A stretch of DNA of 64,000 bases from Candidatus Nitrotoga sp. M5. GTDB taxonomy: Bacteria; Pseudomonadota; Gammaproteobacteria; Burkholderiales; Gallionellaceae. A program made the translations under genes and the position numbers. The notes beneath the pieces are model-generated. The model was not told the origin of the DNA and searched no databases. It saw only the letters and a list, made by a program, of their open reading frames with translations. Where the stretch lies: NCBI RefSeq assembly GCF_927904885.1, contig NZ_CAKMNW010000004.1, positions 1 to 64,000 of the forward strand, written 5' to 3'. This document shows positions 46,562 to 56,246 of this stretch, piece after piece; the first letter of the stretch is position 1, and every line of letters starts with the position of its first letter.

Positions 46562-47298
46562 TTAGGGGAAACTTTAGGAAACGCTTGCATACCAAAATGG
46601 ATTAGTAGAGAAGAGGCGATACATGATGTATCTATATATTTGTCCGAGCAAATGAGCTGCAAATTTAAATTTACACAGCCATCCCTGAAAAATCTTTTTC
46701 ACGGTTTAGACATCAGCTATTAATAGTAATTTGAATTTTTCTGGCGCACCAAACTTGGTGGCGATTCCTCAATGCGGGCACACAAAAGCAACCGTTAGCG
46801 CACAACCTTGCGCAGATCGTAGACGTCTCAGCACAGCAAGATAAATTACTCCCTCCATCAACAATCGAACCGAGACGATTAATTGATCTTCTTCCAAGTA
46901 ACAAGACACCGAAATATTAAGTATTTCCGTTCTGATAAACTGGCTTGCTGATTACTATCAGTTTACGGTGCTGATTCAGTGTCTTATTCAACATTTACAA
47001 TATTTACTGGAACATTTGTTCCTAGGGGGCTAGATCAATTCACGTGGCTACCTGTTCCATAATATCTTCATTCGACAACTTGAATGTTAATGAGATCCCT
47101 GCTCATTCAACCCTTAGGACAAAACAAAACATTCATCACTGATCATTGAGCAAAAGCCTATGCTGGCTCATTTCGAACACATGTTAATCTCATGAATGGG
47201 CCAGCAAAATTATTATTGGCCAATGATTTACTGTTTTATTAGATGAGCACGTTTAATACTAAAGATTCGCTTAGATATTGGAAATAGCGTTGTGAAAT
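46562..47298. other. Intergenic region between yejB and a small secreted protein gene
   Basis: About 740 bp with no accepted gene. A minus-strand open frame at 46713-46904 has no protein-like features. The yejBEF promoter presumably lies here. Confidence 0.3.
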
Positions 47299-47658
47299 TT
47301 AGCCATTACTTTTCGGCTTAGCGTCCACTTTTTTTTCTTTACTTTCATTAGTACTGACTGAAACGTCATGCTCCATCAACAGCTTTAATCTTGCTGCTTC
47401 ACGCGGGAGGCATACCATTTCTGAATCTATTTCCCGTTCAATCCCCTTAACCAATGCACAGACTATGATTGGGCCTTGAGGCGTCGCTTTAGCGTCGCGA
47501 CACCACCCATCAGCAGGTGTGGTTTCAAAGTCTATCCATCTGCCTTCTGCCGCCTTGCATTCCTCTGGATTGGCAGGATAAGCGTGACTAATCACCGGCA
47601 CGGCAGCCAAAATTGCTATCAACGCGGTTCCAGATACTGTTTTTATAAAAGTGTTCAA
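47299..47658 (-). CDS. Hypothetical secreted protein
   Basis: A 119-residue protein with signal peptide (MNTFIKTVSGTALIAILAAVPVISHA). The mature part has four Cys (EECKAAEGRW, DGWCRDAK, IIVCALV and MVCLPRE), suggesting two disulfides, and a Lys/Ser-rich tail. No family recognised. It lies between yejA and yejBEF on the same strand. Confidence 0.65.
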   Translation of the reverse strand: MNTFIKTVSGTALIAILAAVPVISHAYPANPEECKAAEGRWIDFETTPADGWCRDAKATPQGPIIVCALVKGIEREIDSEMVCLPREAARLKLLMEHDVSVSTNESKEKKVDAKPKSNG

Positions 47659-47883
47659 AACTTCCCTTTCTTTAAAAATCGCGACAAAAAATGTTGTCGC
47701 ACTCCCGCCTGTTATATTAAAAAGCTTACAATTTTATCAAACATGCTTATAAAACGACCTCATACTTTAACACTTAATCTAAGTATAAAGCACCCCTAGT
47801 ATGCATCGTAATATTAACACCACTACTCAAGCCGCTCTCTACCGCCAGCCGTCGTTACAAGCAATGGAAGATACCCAAAGACA

Positions 47884-50022
47884 TCATCGCGCCTCTTCTC
47901 GCTGTAATAATGCCCGCCACAGCCACCAGCCCAGTAAGGCAAGCGCTATACCAATCAACCACAATGGCCACAGCTTCGGCTGATTCCATTGGCTACGCAA
48001 TTCATCACGTTGTGCTGCATCTATGCGCAAATATTTAATATTGTTGTTTGCCATTTTATTGGGTTTGCTATTCTTCAACCAAGCATTCCGCAGCACATAG
48101 TCTTTTGGATGTTGCCCCCATATCCATGGCGAATCGCGGCGTAAAATTTCCAGCATTTTATCAATTATTTCTTGGCGTACTGGGCCATTTTCCATGTTCT
48201 TCATCTGCTCAAACAGACGGTCATATTCTGGGCTATTGTAATTCGACGCATTTTCGCCACCCTTTAAGACCTTGCCTTGCGCACCGTGCAGCAAAAACAA
48301 AAAATTCTCCGGGTCAGGATAATCAGCGTTCCATCCGAAATAAAAAAGCTGTGCATATCCTTTACGTAACTTATCCTGGAAGCGATTGTAGTCAGTGCTA
48401 CGTGCCACCAGTTGCAGATTGAGTTTATCAAATTGCTTACGTAACCAATCCAAACGCGATTTACTGCCAACGCCAGTAGCGGTAGTATCAATATAGATAA
48501 TCAGCGGCTGTTTTGTTTTTTCATCCAAGCCATCAGGGTAGCCAGCTTCGGCCAACAGCTTCTTTGCCTCATCAATTGATTTGCGTTGAGGTGCACCGTT
48601 AACCCAGTCATATACATAATGATTGATGCCTGACTCACCCTCGCGGTAGCCGAAAATACCCGGTGGAATAGGTGATTGTGCGCTAATACCGCGGCCGTTA
48701 GCGAAAATGGAAATGAATTCCTCGAAATCCACTGCAATGGAAATAGCACGACGCAGCTTAGTCGCACGTTCACTCGCTCCTCCCACAACTGGATCAAGCC
48801 AGTTGAAACCCATATACATAGTTGAGGTGGCTACTGATGTGGAAAGCTTAATGCCTTGTGCTTTCATCTCATCTGTAACGTTAGTCTCGCCGCCAACATC
48901 CACCTGTACTGCTTGATCAAAACTATCAGAACTAATGCCCGCAGCATCATAATACCCTTGCAGAAATTTGTTCCAGTAGGGAATGGTCTCTTTCTCCAGA
49001 CTAAACACTACTTTATCGATTAACGGGAGAGGTTTGCCAGCGTCAGCCAGCAACCCAGCTTCTTCATCCCCAGCCTCACCTTCCGTCGGATAAACTTCGC
49101 CGGAAAAATGTGGATTACGTGTCAGCACCATACGCTGATTGGGATTATTTTCAGACAGATAATACGGGCCACTCCCCACAGGCCACCAATCCAGAACCAG
49201 GTTGCGCTCTGACATTCCCTCCTGCGCATAGAAACGCTCAGCCTCTACTGGCATGGGTGAAAAAAACGTCATCGCCAACCAATATGCAAACTGTGGGTAC
49301 TTACCGTAAATCTTGATACGGTAAGTGCGGTCATCCACTGTCTGTACACCTTTCAGTGGATAGTCGTGTAGATCCAGAAAAGTATTGGGACTATTATTTT
49401 TAGCATTTTGCAAAGTCTCGACATACTCTTTTAGACCAACGATGTAATCCACCATAAGTCCTAAAATTGGCGAATGAATGCTCGGGTGAGCTAGCCGTTT
49501 GATCTGATAAACATAATCCATTGCTCTCACTTCCCGCGTGCCGCTGTGCGGGAAATCACTCAGTGCATGAATATCGTGTAAATCATCGCTTGCAAGCGCA
49601 TGATATTCCAACTCACCTTTAGCATCGCGTGCAAAAGCCGGATGTGGTTGATAATTTAAACCGGTACGCAAATGAATTTCGTAAACACTGAACGCGACTT
49701 CATCAGCAGGCGCATCTTCCGGTAATAGATTGTTATTTTTATCCAAATAACTCACTGTCGGCATTTTACTGGCAGCCTGTGGCACTAATGTGTAAGGACG
49801 CTTCAAAAAGTGATATTGCAGCGGCGGCTGATATATCTGCGCAAGGAATATATATTCATTCTCGCTATATGCAGATGCCGGATCGAGATGCTTAGGCCGT
49901 TCGGTAAAAGCAGAATAATAAATCGATTTGCCTGAATCACTTACTGGGTAAGGATTGTTCCACAAACCACCGTCACAAGCCGTTAGTATTAGGAGCAGCG
50001 GTAAGTAATATACATATTTCAT
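47884..50022 (-). CDS. yejA: Peptide ABC transporter substrate-binding lipoprotein YejA
   Basis: A 712-residue extracellular solute-binding protein, family 5 (SBP_bac_5). I start at ATG 50022, which gives MKYVYYLPLLLILTACDGG with lipobox LTAC; the frame is open to 50073 but that reads as non-coding. The ligand-binding body includes FTERPKHLDPASAYSENE and LRRAISIAVDFEEF. Near the C-terminus is an unusual hydrophobic segment (LWPLWLIGIALALLGWWLWRAL) followed by basic residues, so the protein may be anchored at both ends. It is divergent from ygfZ and 1.3 kb upstream of yejB. Confidence 0.9.
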   Translation of the reverse strand: MKYVYYLPLLLILTACDGGLWNNPYPVSDSGKSIYYSAFTERPKHLDPASAYSENEYIFLAQIYQPPLQYHFLKRPYTLVPQAASKMPTVSYLDKNNNLLPEDAPADEVAFSVYEIHLRTGLNYQPHPAFARDAKGELEYHALASDDLHDIHALSDFPHSGTREVRAMDYVYQIKRLAHPSIHSPILGLMVDYIVGLKEYVETLQNAKNNSPNTFLDLHDYPLKGVQTVDDRTYRIKIYGKYPQFAYWLAMTFFSPMPVEAERFYAQEGMSERNLVLDWWPVGSGPYYLSENNPNQRMVLTRNPHFSGEVYPTEGEAGDEEAGLLADAGKPLPLIDKVVFSLEKETIPYWNKFLQGYYDAAGISSDSFDQAVQVDVGGETNVTDEMKAQGIKLSTSVATSTMYMGFNWLDPVVGGASERATKLRRAISIAVDFEEFISIFANGRGISAQSPIPPGIFGYREGESGINHYVYDWVNGAPQRKSIDEAKKLLAEAGYPDGLDEKTKQPLIIYIDTTATGVGSKSRLDWLRKQFDKLNLQLVARSTDYNRFQDKLRKGYAQLFYFGWNADYPDPENFLFLLHGAQGKVLKGGENASNYNSPEYDRLFEQMKNMENGPVRQEIIDKMLEILRRDSPWIWGQHPKDYVLRNAWLKNSKPNKMANNNIKYLRIDAAQRDELRSQWNQPKLWPLWLIGIALALLGWWLWRALLQREEAR

Positions 50023-50088
50023 GGCGCGAGAGTTTATCCGAAATACCGCTATTCGTGGTAAAGTTACAACCACTTTTTATACTTATGA

Positions 50089-51171
50089 ATGGGCTGTAAG
50101 ATGAATTCGACTTGGCAAGATTTTCTACAGGAACAAGGCGCTGAAATAAAAGATGGCATAGTGCAATACTTTGGTACCGGTCAAGGCGAACTCGCTGCCG
50201 CACAAAATGGCTTAGTAGTATGCTATCTAAGCCATTTTGGTGTACTCAAGGTTACTGGTGAAGATGCTGAAACTTTTTTACAGAACCTGCTTAGCAGCGA
50301 TGTTCGTGAAGTCTCTCCGTGGCATGCTCAATTCAGTAGTCTGAACAATCCCAAAGGAAGAATGCTTGCAAGCCTCCTTATCTGGCGAAAAGGCGTGCTT
50401 GACGACGTAGACAAAGCTTTTTTCCTGCAATTACCGATTAGCTTATGTGCCGACATTCAGCAACGTCTATCCAAATACATCCTCCGCGCCAAAGTAAAAA
50501 TTGAGGATGTAAGTGATACACAGCTAAGCTTTGGCTGGGCAGGAGAGAATTCTGAGGATCAACTGCGGGAATACCTAGGCTCAGTTCCGGTAGAACCTTG
50601 GGGAGCAGAAGAAGTAGGCAATCGCGTATCAGAACACAATGATACTGGTGTCATTCGTCTCGGTGAACAACGCTTTCAAATCAACACAACTCTCAAACAC
50701 GCACCCGAGCTATGGAAAAAACTCATTGGCACTGGACGCCCTGTTGGATCACCATGCTGGGACTTTCTCGCGATCCATGATGGCATTCCAATAATCCTGC
50801 CAGCTACCCAAGAGCAATTCGTTCCACAAATGACCAACATGGAATTGATTGGTGCAGTGAACTTCAAAAAGGGCTGTTATCCCGGTCAAGAAATTGTGGC
50901 GCGCATGCAATATCTCGGTAAGCTCAAACGACGCATGTATCTAGCGCATATTGAAAGCGATACCCCACCACAACCTGGTGACGAACTCTACAGCGCGGAC
51001 ATGGAAGGACAGGCCAGTGGCATGATAGTCAACGTCTCACCTGCTCCGGACGGCGGTTACGACATGCTTGCGGTGGTGCAAATTAGCAGCCACAAAGACC
51101 AAACTGTGCACTGGAAATCTTTGCAAGGAGCAGCACTACGATTTATGAGATTGCCGTATCCGATCTACTAA
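50089..51171 (+). CDS. ygfZ: Folate-dependent iron-sulfur/tRNA-modification factor YgfZ
   Basis: A 360-residue YgfZ/GcvT-like protein. The signature KGCYPGQEIVARMQYLGK is present with its conserved Cys. It binds folate and supports Fe-S enzymes such as MiaB. Two ATGs, 50089 and 50101, are both possible. It is divergent from yejA with 66 bp between. Confidence 0.93.
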   Translation: MGCKMNSTWQDFLQEQGAEIKDGIVQYFGTGQGELAAAQNGLVVCYLSHFGVLKVTGEDAETFLQNLLSSDVREVSPWHAQFSSLNNPKGRMLASLLIWRKGVLDDVDKAFFLQLPISLCADIQQRLSKYILRAKVKIEDVSDTQLSFGWAGENSEDQLREYLGSVPVEPWGAEEVGNRVSEHNDTGVIRLGEQRFQINTTLKHAPELWKKLIGTGRPVGSPCWDFLAIHDGIPIILPATQEQFVPQMTNMELIGAVNFKKGCYPGQEIVARMQYLGKLKRRMYLAHIESDTPPQPGDELYSADMEGQASGMIVNVSPAPDGGYDMLAVVQISSHKDQTVHWKSLQGAALRFMRLPYPIY

Positions 51172-51477
51172 CAGCCTGCCACCTATTTGAAGATAGAATC
51201 GGACAAAACTATTTTATATATTAAATAATATGTAGGGCACCTCTAATAAATCAGGCTGCTAAGCAAAATACGATTCAAAACCATAATTCCTTATAGGCTA
51301 CTGATATATAACCATATTATGGAACGCCATATTCTGACAAATATGGCGTTAGCAGGAAAGCGGCTGCTCTCAAAGCTAGTTTCATAGGGTTTCTTAGTGG
51401 TGTCCTGAAGGGGTTGTCAGCCATTGCTACATAATCCAATAATACACGCGTGCGGATTTGTGGATATACAGGCGATT
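51172..51477. other. Intergenic region with a solo R2 end
   Basis: About 306 bp. GGGCACCTCTAATAAATC at 51235-51252 matches one end of the R2 element, apparently without the rest. Nearby ATATGGCG repeats form a hairpin-like pair (GAACGCCATATT and AATATGGCGTT, about 51322-51351). Confidence 0.4.
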
Positions 51478-51945
51478 TTAGCAATGTTCCAAGCTTAGCT
51501 GCATCTTGATGTGCGGCATATTTGCGTCCATGAAAATCTCACCAACCTCACTAAAATTAAAATGCCAGTAAAATGGCACAGCCTGTATCTGAGCGCTTAG
51601 ATCCACCTGAGCGTAATGTTGACTGCGCGCATAACCAAGCAGCGACTCCAGTAATGAGCTGCCGACCCTTTTGCCTCGCCATGCTGGCAACACAGCAATG
51701 CGTCCAATATGGCCCTCAGGGGAAATACGCCCGCAACCAATTGCATCACCCGTCGCACTTAGTGCCAGTGCATGTTGACATGCCTCATCCAGCCCGTCCC
51801 ATTCCATCTCGGCTGAAACGCCCTGCTCAACCATGAACACTGCTTCGCGGACCAAGCGCAATAAAGGTTGACCGTTACTCCAAGAAAGCAGCTGTACGCT
51901 AAACAAATTATTTATTGGCACCTCTAACAATCCAATCATCGTCAC
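51478..51945 (-). CDS. GNAT family N-acetyltransferase
   Basis: A 155-residue acetyltransferase of the ElaA/GNAT kind. VFMVEQGVSAEMEWDGLDEAC is the typical N-terminal region and RIAVLPAWRGKRVGSSLLE is the acetyl-CoA pyrophosphate loop (Arg/Gln-x-x-Gly-x-Gly/Ala type, here RGKRVG). The substrate is unknown. The start codon and first eight or nine codons lie within R2 copy B, so the native 5' end was replaced by the repeat; no upstream ribosome site is obvious. Confidence 0.85.
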   Translation of the reverse strand: MTMIGLLEVPINNLFSVQLLSWSNGQPLLRLVREAVFMVEQGVSAEMEWDGLDEACQHALALSATGDAIGCGRISPEGHIGRIAVLPAWRGKRVGSSLLESLLGYARSQHYAQVDLSAQIQAVPFYWHFNFSEVGEIFMDANMPHIKMQLSLEHC

Positions 51946-52093
51946 AATACTTCATTGCTCTAAAAAATTATCACTTACATATAATAGATATGCTGCGTTC
52001 AATTTTTTAGTCGCGCCTTGTCTTGTCTGGCAGTGGTGTAAGCAGACAAGCTGCGAAGCAGCTGCTCAAAAAATTGAATTTTTAGAGGCGTCC
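51918..52093 (+). repeat. R2 repeat, copy B
   Basis: Runs from GGCACCTCTAACAATCC to TTGAATTTTTAGAGGCGTCC. It shares with copy A the blocks TTATCACTTACATA, TTCAATTTTTTA and GACAAGSTGCGAAGC. It overlaps the first 28 bp of the GNAT gene. Confidence 0.72.
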
Positions 52094-52138
52094 ATATAAC
52101 AGTCCCTCGTCATCAAATAACAAGATAGACATTGCAGG

Positions 52139-52558
52139 TTACTCCATGATAACTTCAGTACCCGCCGGAACAATGTCGAACAGCTCGACAAGGTCGGTGT
52201 TGCGCATGCGCACACAGCCCTTCGAGCCAGGCAGGCTGAGTTTCGTACTGTCCGGCGTACCATGAATATATATATAGCGACGCATGGTGTCGCAGGTTCC
52301 TAAGCGGTTGAAACCGATCTCACTTCCAGACAACCACAATATGCGCGTTAGAATCCAGTCACGCCCCGGATGCTGCGCTGCCAGCTCTGGCGTATAAATT
52401 TCACCAGTGGGACGACGTCCAACAAATACTGTGTTGAGCGGCTGGTTTACACCGATTTTGGCACGAATGATGTGCTTGCCACGCGGTGTGCAATAACTGC
52501 CAGATTTCTCACCCACTCCATTTGCAGCTGTGGAAACCGGATACCGATGCAACAGCAT
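52139..52558 (-). CDS. L,D-transpeptidase
   Basis: At least 139 residues of a YkuD-type L,D-transpeptidase: catalytic His99 in YIHGT and Cys115 in GSKGCVRM (His of the usual SHGC is Lys). Cross-links peptidoglycan or attaches proteins to it. The first ATG (52558) cuts into the conserved first strand; in-frame codons upstream read INIQIATQVLELFDDAG, which fits the family. No ATG, GTG or TTG occurs between the upstream stop (52625-52627) and 52558, so the start may be an ATT (52618) or ATA (52615) codon with AAGG a few nt upstream. No signal peptide is visible. Confidence 0.82.
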   Translation of the reverse strand: MLLHRYPVSTAANGVGEKSGSYCTPRGKHIIRAKIGVNQPLNTVFVGRRPTGEIYTPELAAQHPGRDWILTRILWLSGSEIGFNRLGTCDTMRRYIYIHGTPDSTKLSLPGSKGCVRMRNTDLVELFDIVPAGTEVIME

Positions 52559-52747
52559 ACCTGCATCGTCGAATAACTCAAGTACTTGGGTAGCGATTTG
52601 AATATTGATTTTTATAATATGACCTTACACGACTGTAAATGAATTTGCCTTCCGTTAATGGAAAGCAAATAACTGAGTGGAAGAGGAAAGAAGGAAGAAG
52701 GCATTAAATTTTCTCGACAAATTCCTGCTTCTTTATAAAGATTGTTA

Positions 52748-53272
<525 letters not shown>

Positions 53273-53379
53273 TTAAATATGAACAAAAGCAAGGTAATTC
53301 AGAGCACAAAATAGCATTATGAACAAAAAACATTCATTTTAAACTAGCTTAACAATAACCGCCTGAAATTGACTGAGGA

Positions 53380-54162
53380 TCAAGCTTCAAAGCCAAATTG
53401 GCTTAAGAAATCCTGTGGTATATCTGCATTTTTTCTGCCTGCTATAGCATAGTAGTATAGCGGTTCGCCTTCTATTGAAAGACGATGCCGGTAACGCGTC
53501 ATGTGATAAAGTTCCAGATACTCAGAAAAAATTAATTCACGCATCATGCTCGGAAATCCAGAGGTATCTTTCTTATCCAGAAAGGTCTCTTTTATATTGA
53601 AGGCCACCCAACCCTTCCCGTCAATGATGTTGAAAGCCTTGATAAAAGCTTCTGGCGGAATATCGCCAAAACCAAGAGCAGCAACGGTTACCAAACAATT
53701 TAATGACCACGATTCAATTTCAGATCGTTTCTCGTCATTTAAATTACAAAAATCTTCAACATAGTAAGCGTCATAAACACTCGGCCGATCTCTTTCAGTT
53801 GCGGAAAAAGCTTCAGGAATAATATCGACTCCGACAATGCGCGAAACGCCATATTTCTTTAACTCCTCTGCCATAATTCCATTGCCGGCACCGAGATCCA
53901 ACACACGAAGCTCAGAAAAGCTTTCCTGAGACTGTGCGATTGCAGAACTGAGGACATCTGCTACTTTTGCGGGAGAAAGACATTTTAATCTGTCGTAAAA
54001 CAACTGCTCATACAACCCCGGAACTTTATAAATATCGCCATAGTCGTGAAATCGTATTTTTCTTTTATTCTCTTTCTCAATCAAATAAAAAAACGTCTCA
54101 TCTTGTCGCAAATCATGGGCTTTTATAGATGGGAATTGAATTTTATGCCTAAAGTTAAACAT
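53380..54162 (-). CDS. SAM-dependent methyltransferase, class I
   Basis: A 260-residue methyltransferase. Motif I is RVLDLGAGNGIMAEEL near residue 90, with VGVDIIPEA as the acidic strand-2 end. The N-terminal region (IRFHDYGDIYKVPGLYEQLFYDRL) resembles methyltransferases acting on small molecules, but the substrate is unknown. AAGGAG lies 6 nt before the ATG. Flanked by unrelated genes. Confidence 0.85.
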   Translation of the reverse strand: MFNFRHKIQFPSIKAHDLRQDETFFYLIEKENKRKIRFHDYGDIYKVPGLYEQLFYDRLKCLSPAKVADVLSSAIAQSQESFSELRVLDLGAGNGIMAEELKKYGVSRIVGVDIIPEAFSATERDRPSVYDAYYVEDFCNLNDEKRSEIESWSLNCLVTVAALGFGDIPPEAFIKAFNIIDGKGWVAFNIKETFLDKKDTSGFPSMMRELIFSEYLELYHMTRYRHRLSIEGEPLYYYAIAGRKNADIPQDFLSQFGFEA

Positions 54163-54733
54163 ATTTTCTCCTTGAATTAATTGAATTTATATCGCGCAGC
54201 CAGCGATGGACAAGCAACGGTCATCAACCTGCCGAAGGACAGGAACGGCTTGTTGCGCTATAGCGATGAATTTAAATCCGTTACTTCACGAGGCCAAAGT
54301 TTATTAGGTATTGATGCTAATAGCTGACTAGACTCAGTGTACCACACGCTCAGCAGCTAGTTATTGCCTGAAATATACATTATCACTTTAACAAACAATC
54401 GTAATAATTTGTTTTTATAAATATATTTTAATGAACATTAGAGTGGTTTTCGGTCTAGGCCCATTAAACGTAAGTATCAAGCAGTCAGCGAAAATGGCGC
54501 AAAACTTTACAATTAAATCCAGTGCATGCACGGCGCGTCCAGAAATAGCGTTGTGCAAAGTAGCAAGCTGAGGCTTGATCTCGACAGTTTTCAGCGCAAA
54601 ACAGCTGATGATCAGCCAATATCCTGAGCATTCGAGGTGGCATAATATTGCTACTTTGAATTATCATATTTGCGGTGACTCATACCTCTGCATGAGTCAC
54701 ACAAATTATTTATCAATCGTGATGGAGTACGGA
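54163..54733. other. Intergenic region with a small unassigned open frame
   Basis: About 570 bp. A 48-codon frame at 54181-54327 (+), reading GQATVINLPKDRNGLLRYSD in its middle, looks protein-like but has no start context and may be a remnant. The rest is AT-rich with no recognised feature. Confidence 0.3.
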
Positions 54734-55228
54734 ATGAATATTTTTTTAAAAGTTTTATCAGTATTTTTACTGCTACACACAAACTTGGCACAGGCTGCAC
54801 ATGATGACATCACAGGTAAAGAAAAAGCGTTACTCGAAACTAATCAAGCATATACCCCAAGCCTTGGCGATATAATGATAGGAATACAACTTCGTCATGC
54901 AAAGCTCTGGTACTCAGGTCTAGCATCTAATTGGAAATTGGCGGAATATAAGCTTGAAGAGATCTCAGAGGCATTTGAGGATATTAAAAAATACCAACCA
55001 AACTTTGATGGTAAACCCACTGCGGAAATGATTGTAAGAATCACTTCCGAACCCGTTAAAAAACTTGAGCAAGCTATCAAGGCTAAAGATCAACCTGCAT
55101 TCATAAAATCGTTTGATGAAATGTCCAATGCATGCAACGCTTGCCACACGGTGAATGGGCATGATTTTATTTCAATTCAAAGACCGACAGCGCAACCACT
55201 CACTAACCAGCGATTTACTTTACACTGA
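54734..55228 (+). CDS. Periplasmic c-type cytochrome-like protein (single CxxCH)
   Basis: A 164-residue exported protein. I start at ATG 54734 because it gives a good signal peptide (MNIFLKVLSVFLLLHTNLAQA); the frame is open to 54575. One haem-binding motif, CNACH (Cys134-His138), lies near the C-terminus, and the upstream part is helical, as in cytochrome c' / c556-type four-helix proteins. GDIMIGIQLRHAKLWY near the N-terminus could supply a second haem ligand (Met48 or His55). Redox partner unknown. Confidence 0.82.
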   Translation: MNIFLKVLSVFLLLHTNLAQAAHDDITGKEKALLETNQAYTPSLGDIMIGIQLRHAKLWYSGLASNWKLAEYKLEEISEAFEDIKKYQPNFDGKPTAEMIVRITSEPVKKLEQAIKAKDQPAFIKSFDEMSNACNACHTVNGHDFISIQRPTAQPLTNQRFTLH

Positions 55229-56246
55229 AGATTTTAAATCTGATTGGTCGCTATATGTCACTGCAGGATGACGGAATCAGCGCTTCAATTTTTATCCGAG
55301 ATCAAGAGGGAAACTTTGCATATGGACTTCGCCTTGTTCACAAAAATTTTGCGTTGTGAGGTGACTGCAATTATCACGTCCTGTAGCATAAAGGTGTCCT
55401 CTGGCGTAGTTTCAGCGTGAGACTATGCCCGAGGATTACTTGGGGGTATTCTGAGTCACTTATAACTCAACTTCCACTCAGCTAGCGCAAAGTGTAAGGG
55501 TGGCATTTCGGTATTAGCAACCTGATGGACTTAGCGGAAATCGGCTACAACTAGTATTGCCAATGTCACTTCTGTGCAATTGGCACAATTGCTTTTTGCA
55601 AGCAATCTTTCATCAAATACTTATAATATAAAACTAATTTAATGGGCTTAATTTAGAATTTTTTATTGTCCACATAAACTGTGGACAACATTGTGAGTAA
55701 CTTCAATAAAACTAGGCTAACTGCTAATATTACATACAGTTTTATCCAACTGCCTATTTCACAGGCAAAACTTATATTCAATAAAAACAATCAGTTAAAT
55801 TTATCAATCAAATACATTGATAACAAACATCTAGTTAGCAAATACTTATCTGCCCTGTGGGCAACTAACATAATGTCAAGCACTTTTGTTAATATTTGGC
55901 TTGATTTATTTGACTACCTACCCTACAACAAACATTACAGCAGAGTTGTCCAACAATCTAATCAGGAAGCCTCTAAACTTTCCATTATGCGAGCAGCCTC
56001 TTTGCAGCTTGCCTGCTTTCCCCGTTGCTATGCAAGACACGGGGCAAGTAAAAAAAGGAACACAGCAATATATGCTATGTAAGTCATAACTTTTTTCGAG
56101 TAATGCAGTATTGAGACTAAGATTAGATTTTTAGAAGCACCCTGAATTTTTGCTACAATTTATTAAAGCCTGCCAGGTAATTACACTGACCATTGCAGAA
56201 TAAAACCCAGACTGAATGATAAACCAGCCTCCCTGCTGTACTAACG
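55229..56246. other. 1-kb intergenic region with palindrome and R2 copy
   Basis: Holds R2 copy C (55965-56142) and a perfect palindrome at 55666-55688 (TTGTCCACA, 5-nt spacer, TGTGGACAA) whose arms differ by one base from a DnaA box. An open frame at 55681-56082 runs into the repeat and is rejected. Confidence 0.4.
55965..56142 (-). repeat. R2 repeat, copy C
   Basis: Minus-strand orientation relative to copy A. Ends GGAAGCCTCTAAACTTTCC and TTTTTAGAAGCACCC; contains TTTTTTCGAGTAATGCAGTA. The most diverged centre of the four copies. Confidence 0.68.

Noticed and set aside
46713..46904. Minus-strand frame of 63 codons, Cys-rich
   Set aside because: No signal peptide, no ribosome site and no recognisable motif.
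55681..56082. Open frame of 133 codons (+)
   Set aside because: Starts in the palindrome at 55666-55688, runs through R2 copy C, and its composition follows the AT-rich DNA rather than a protein.
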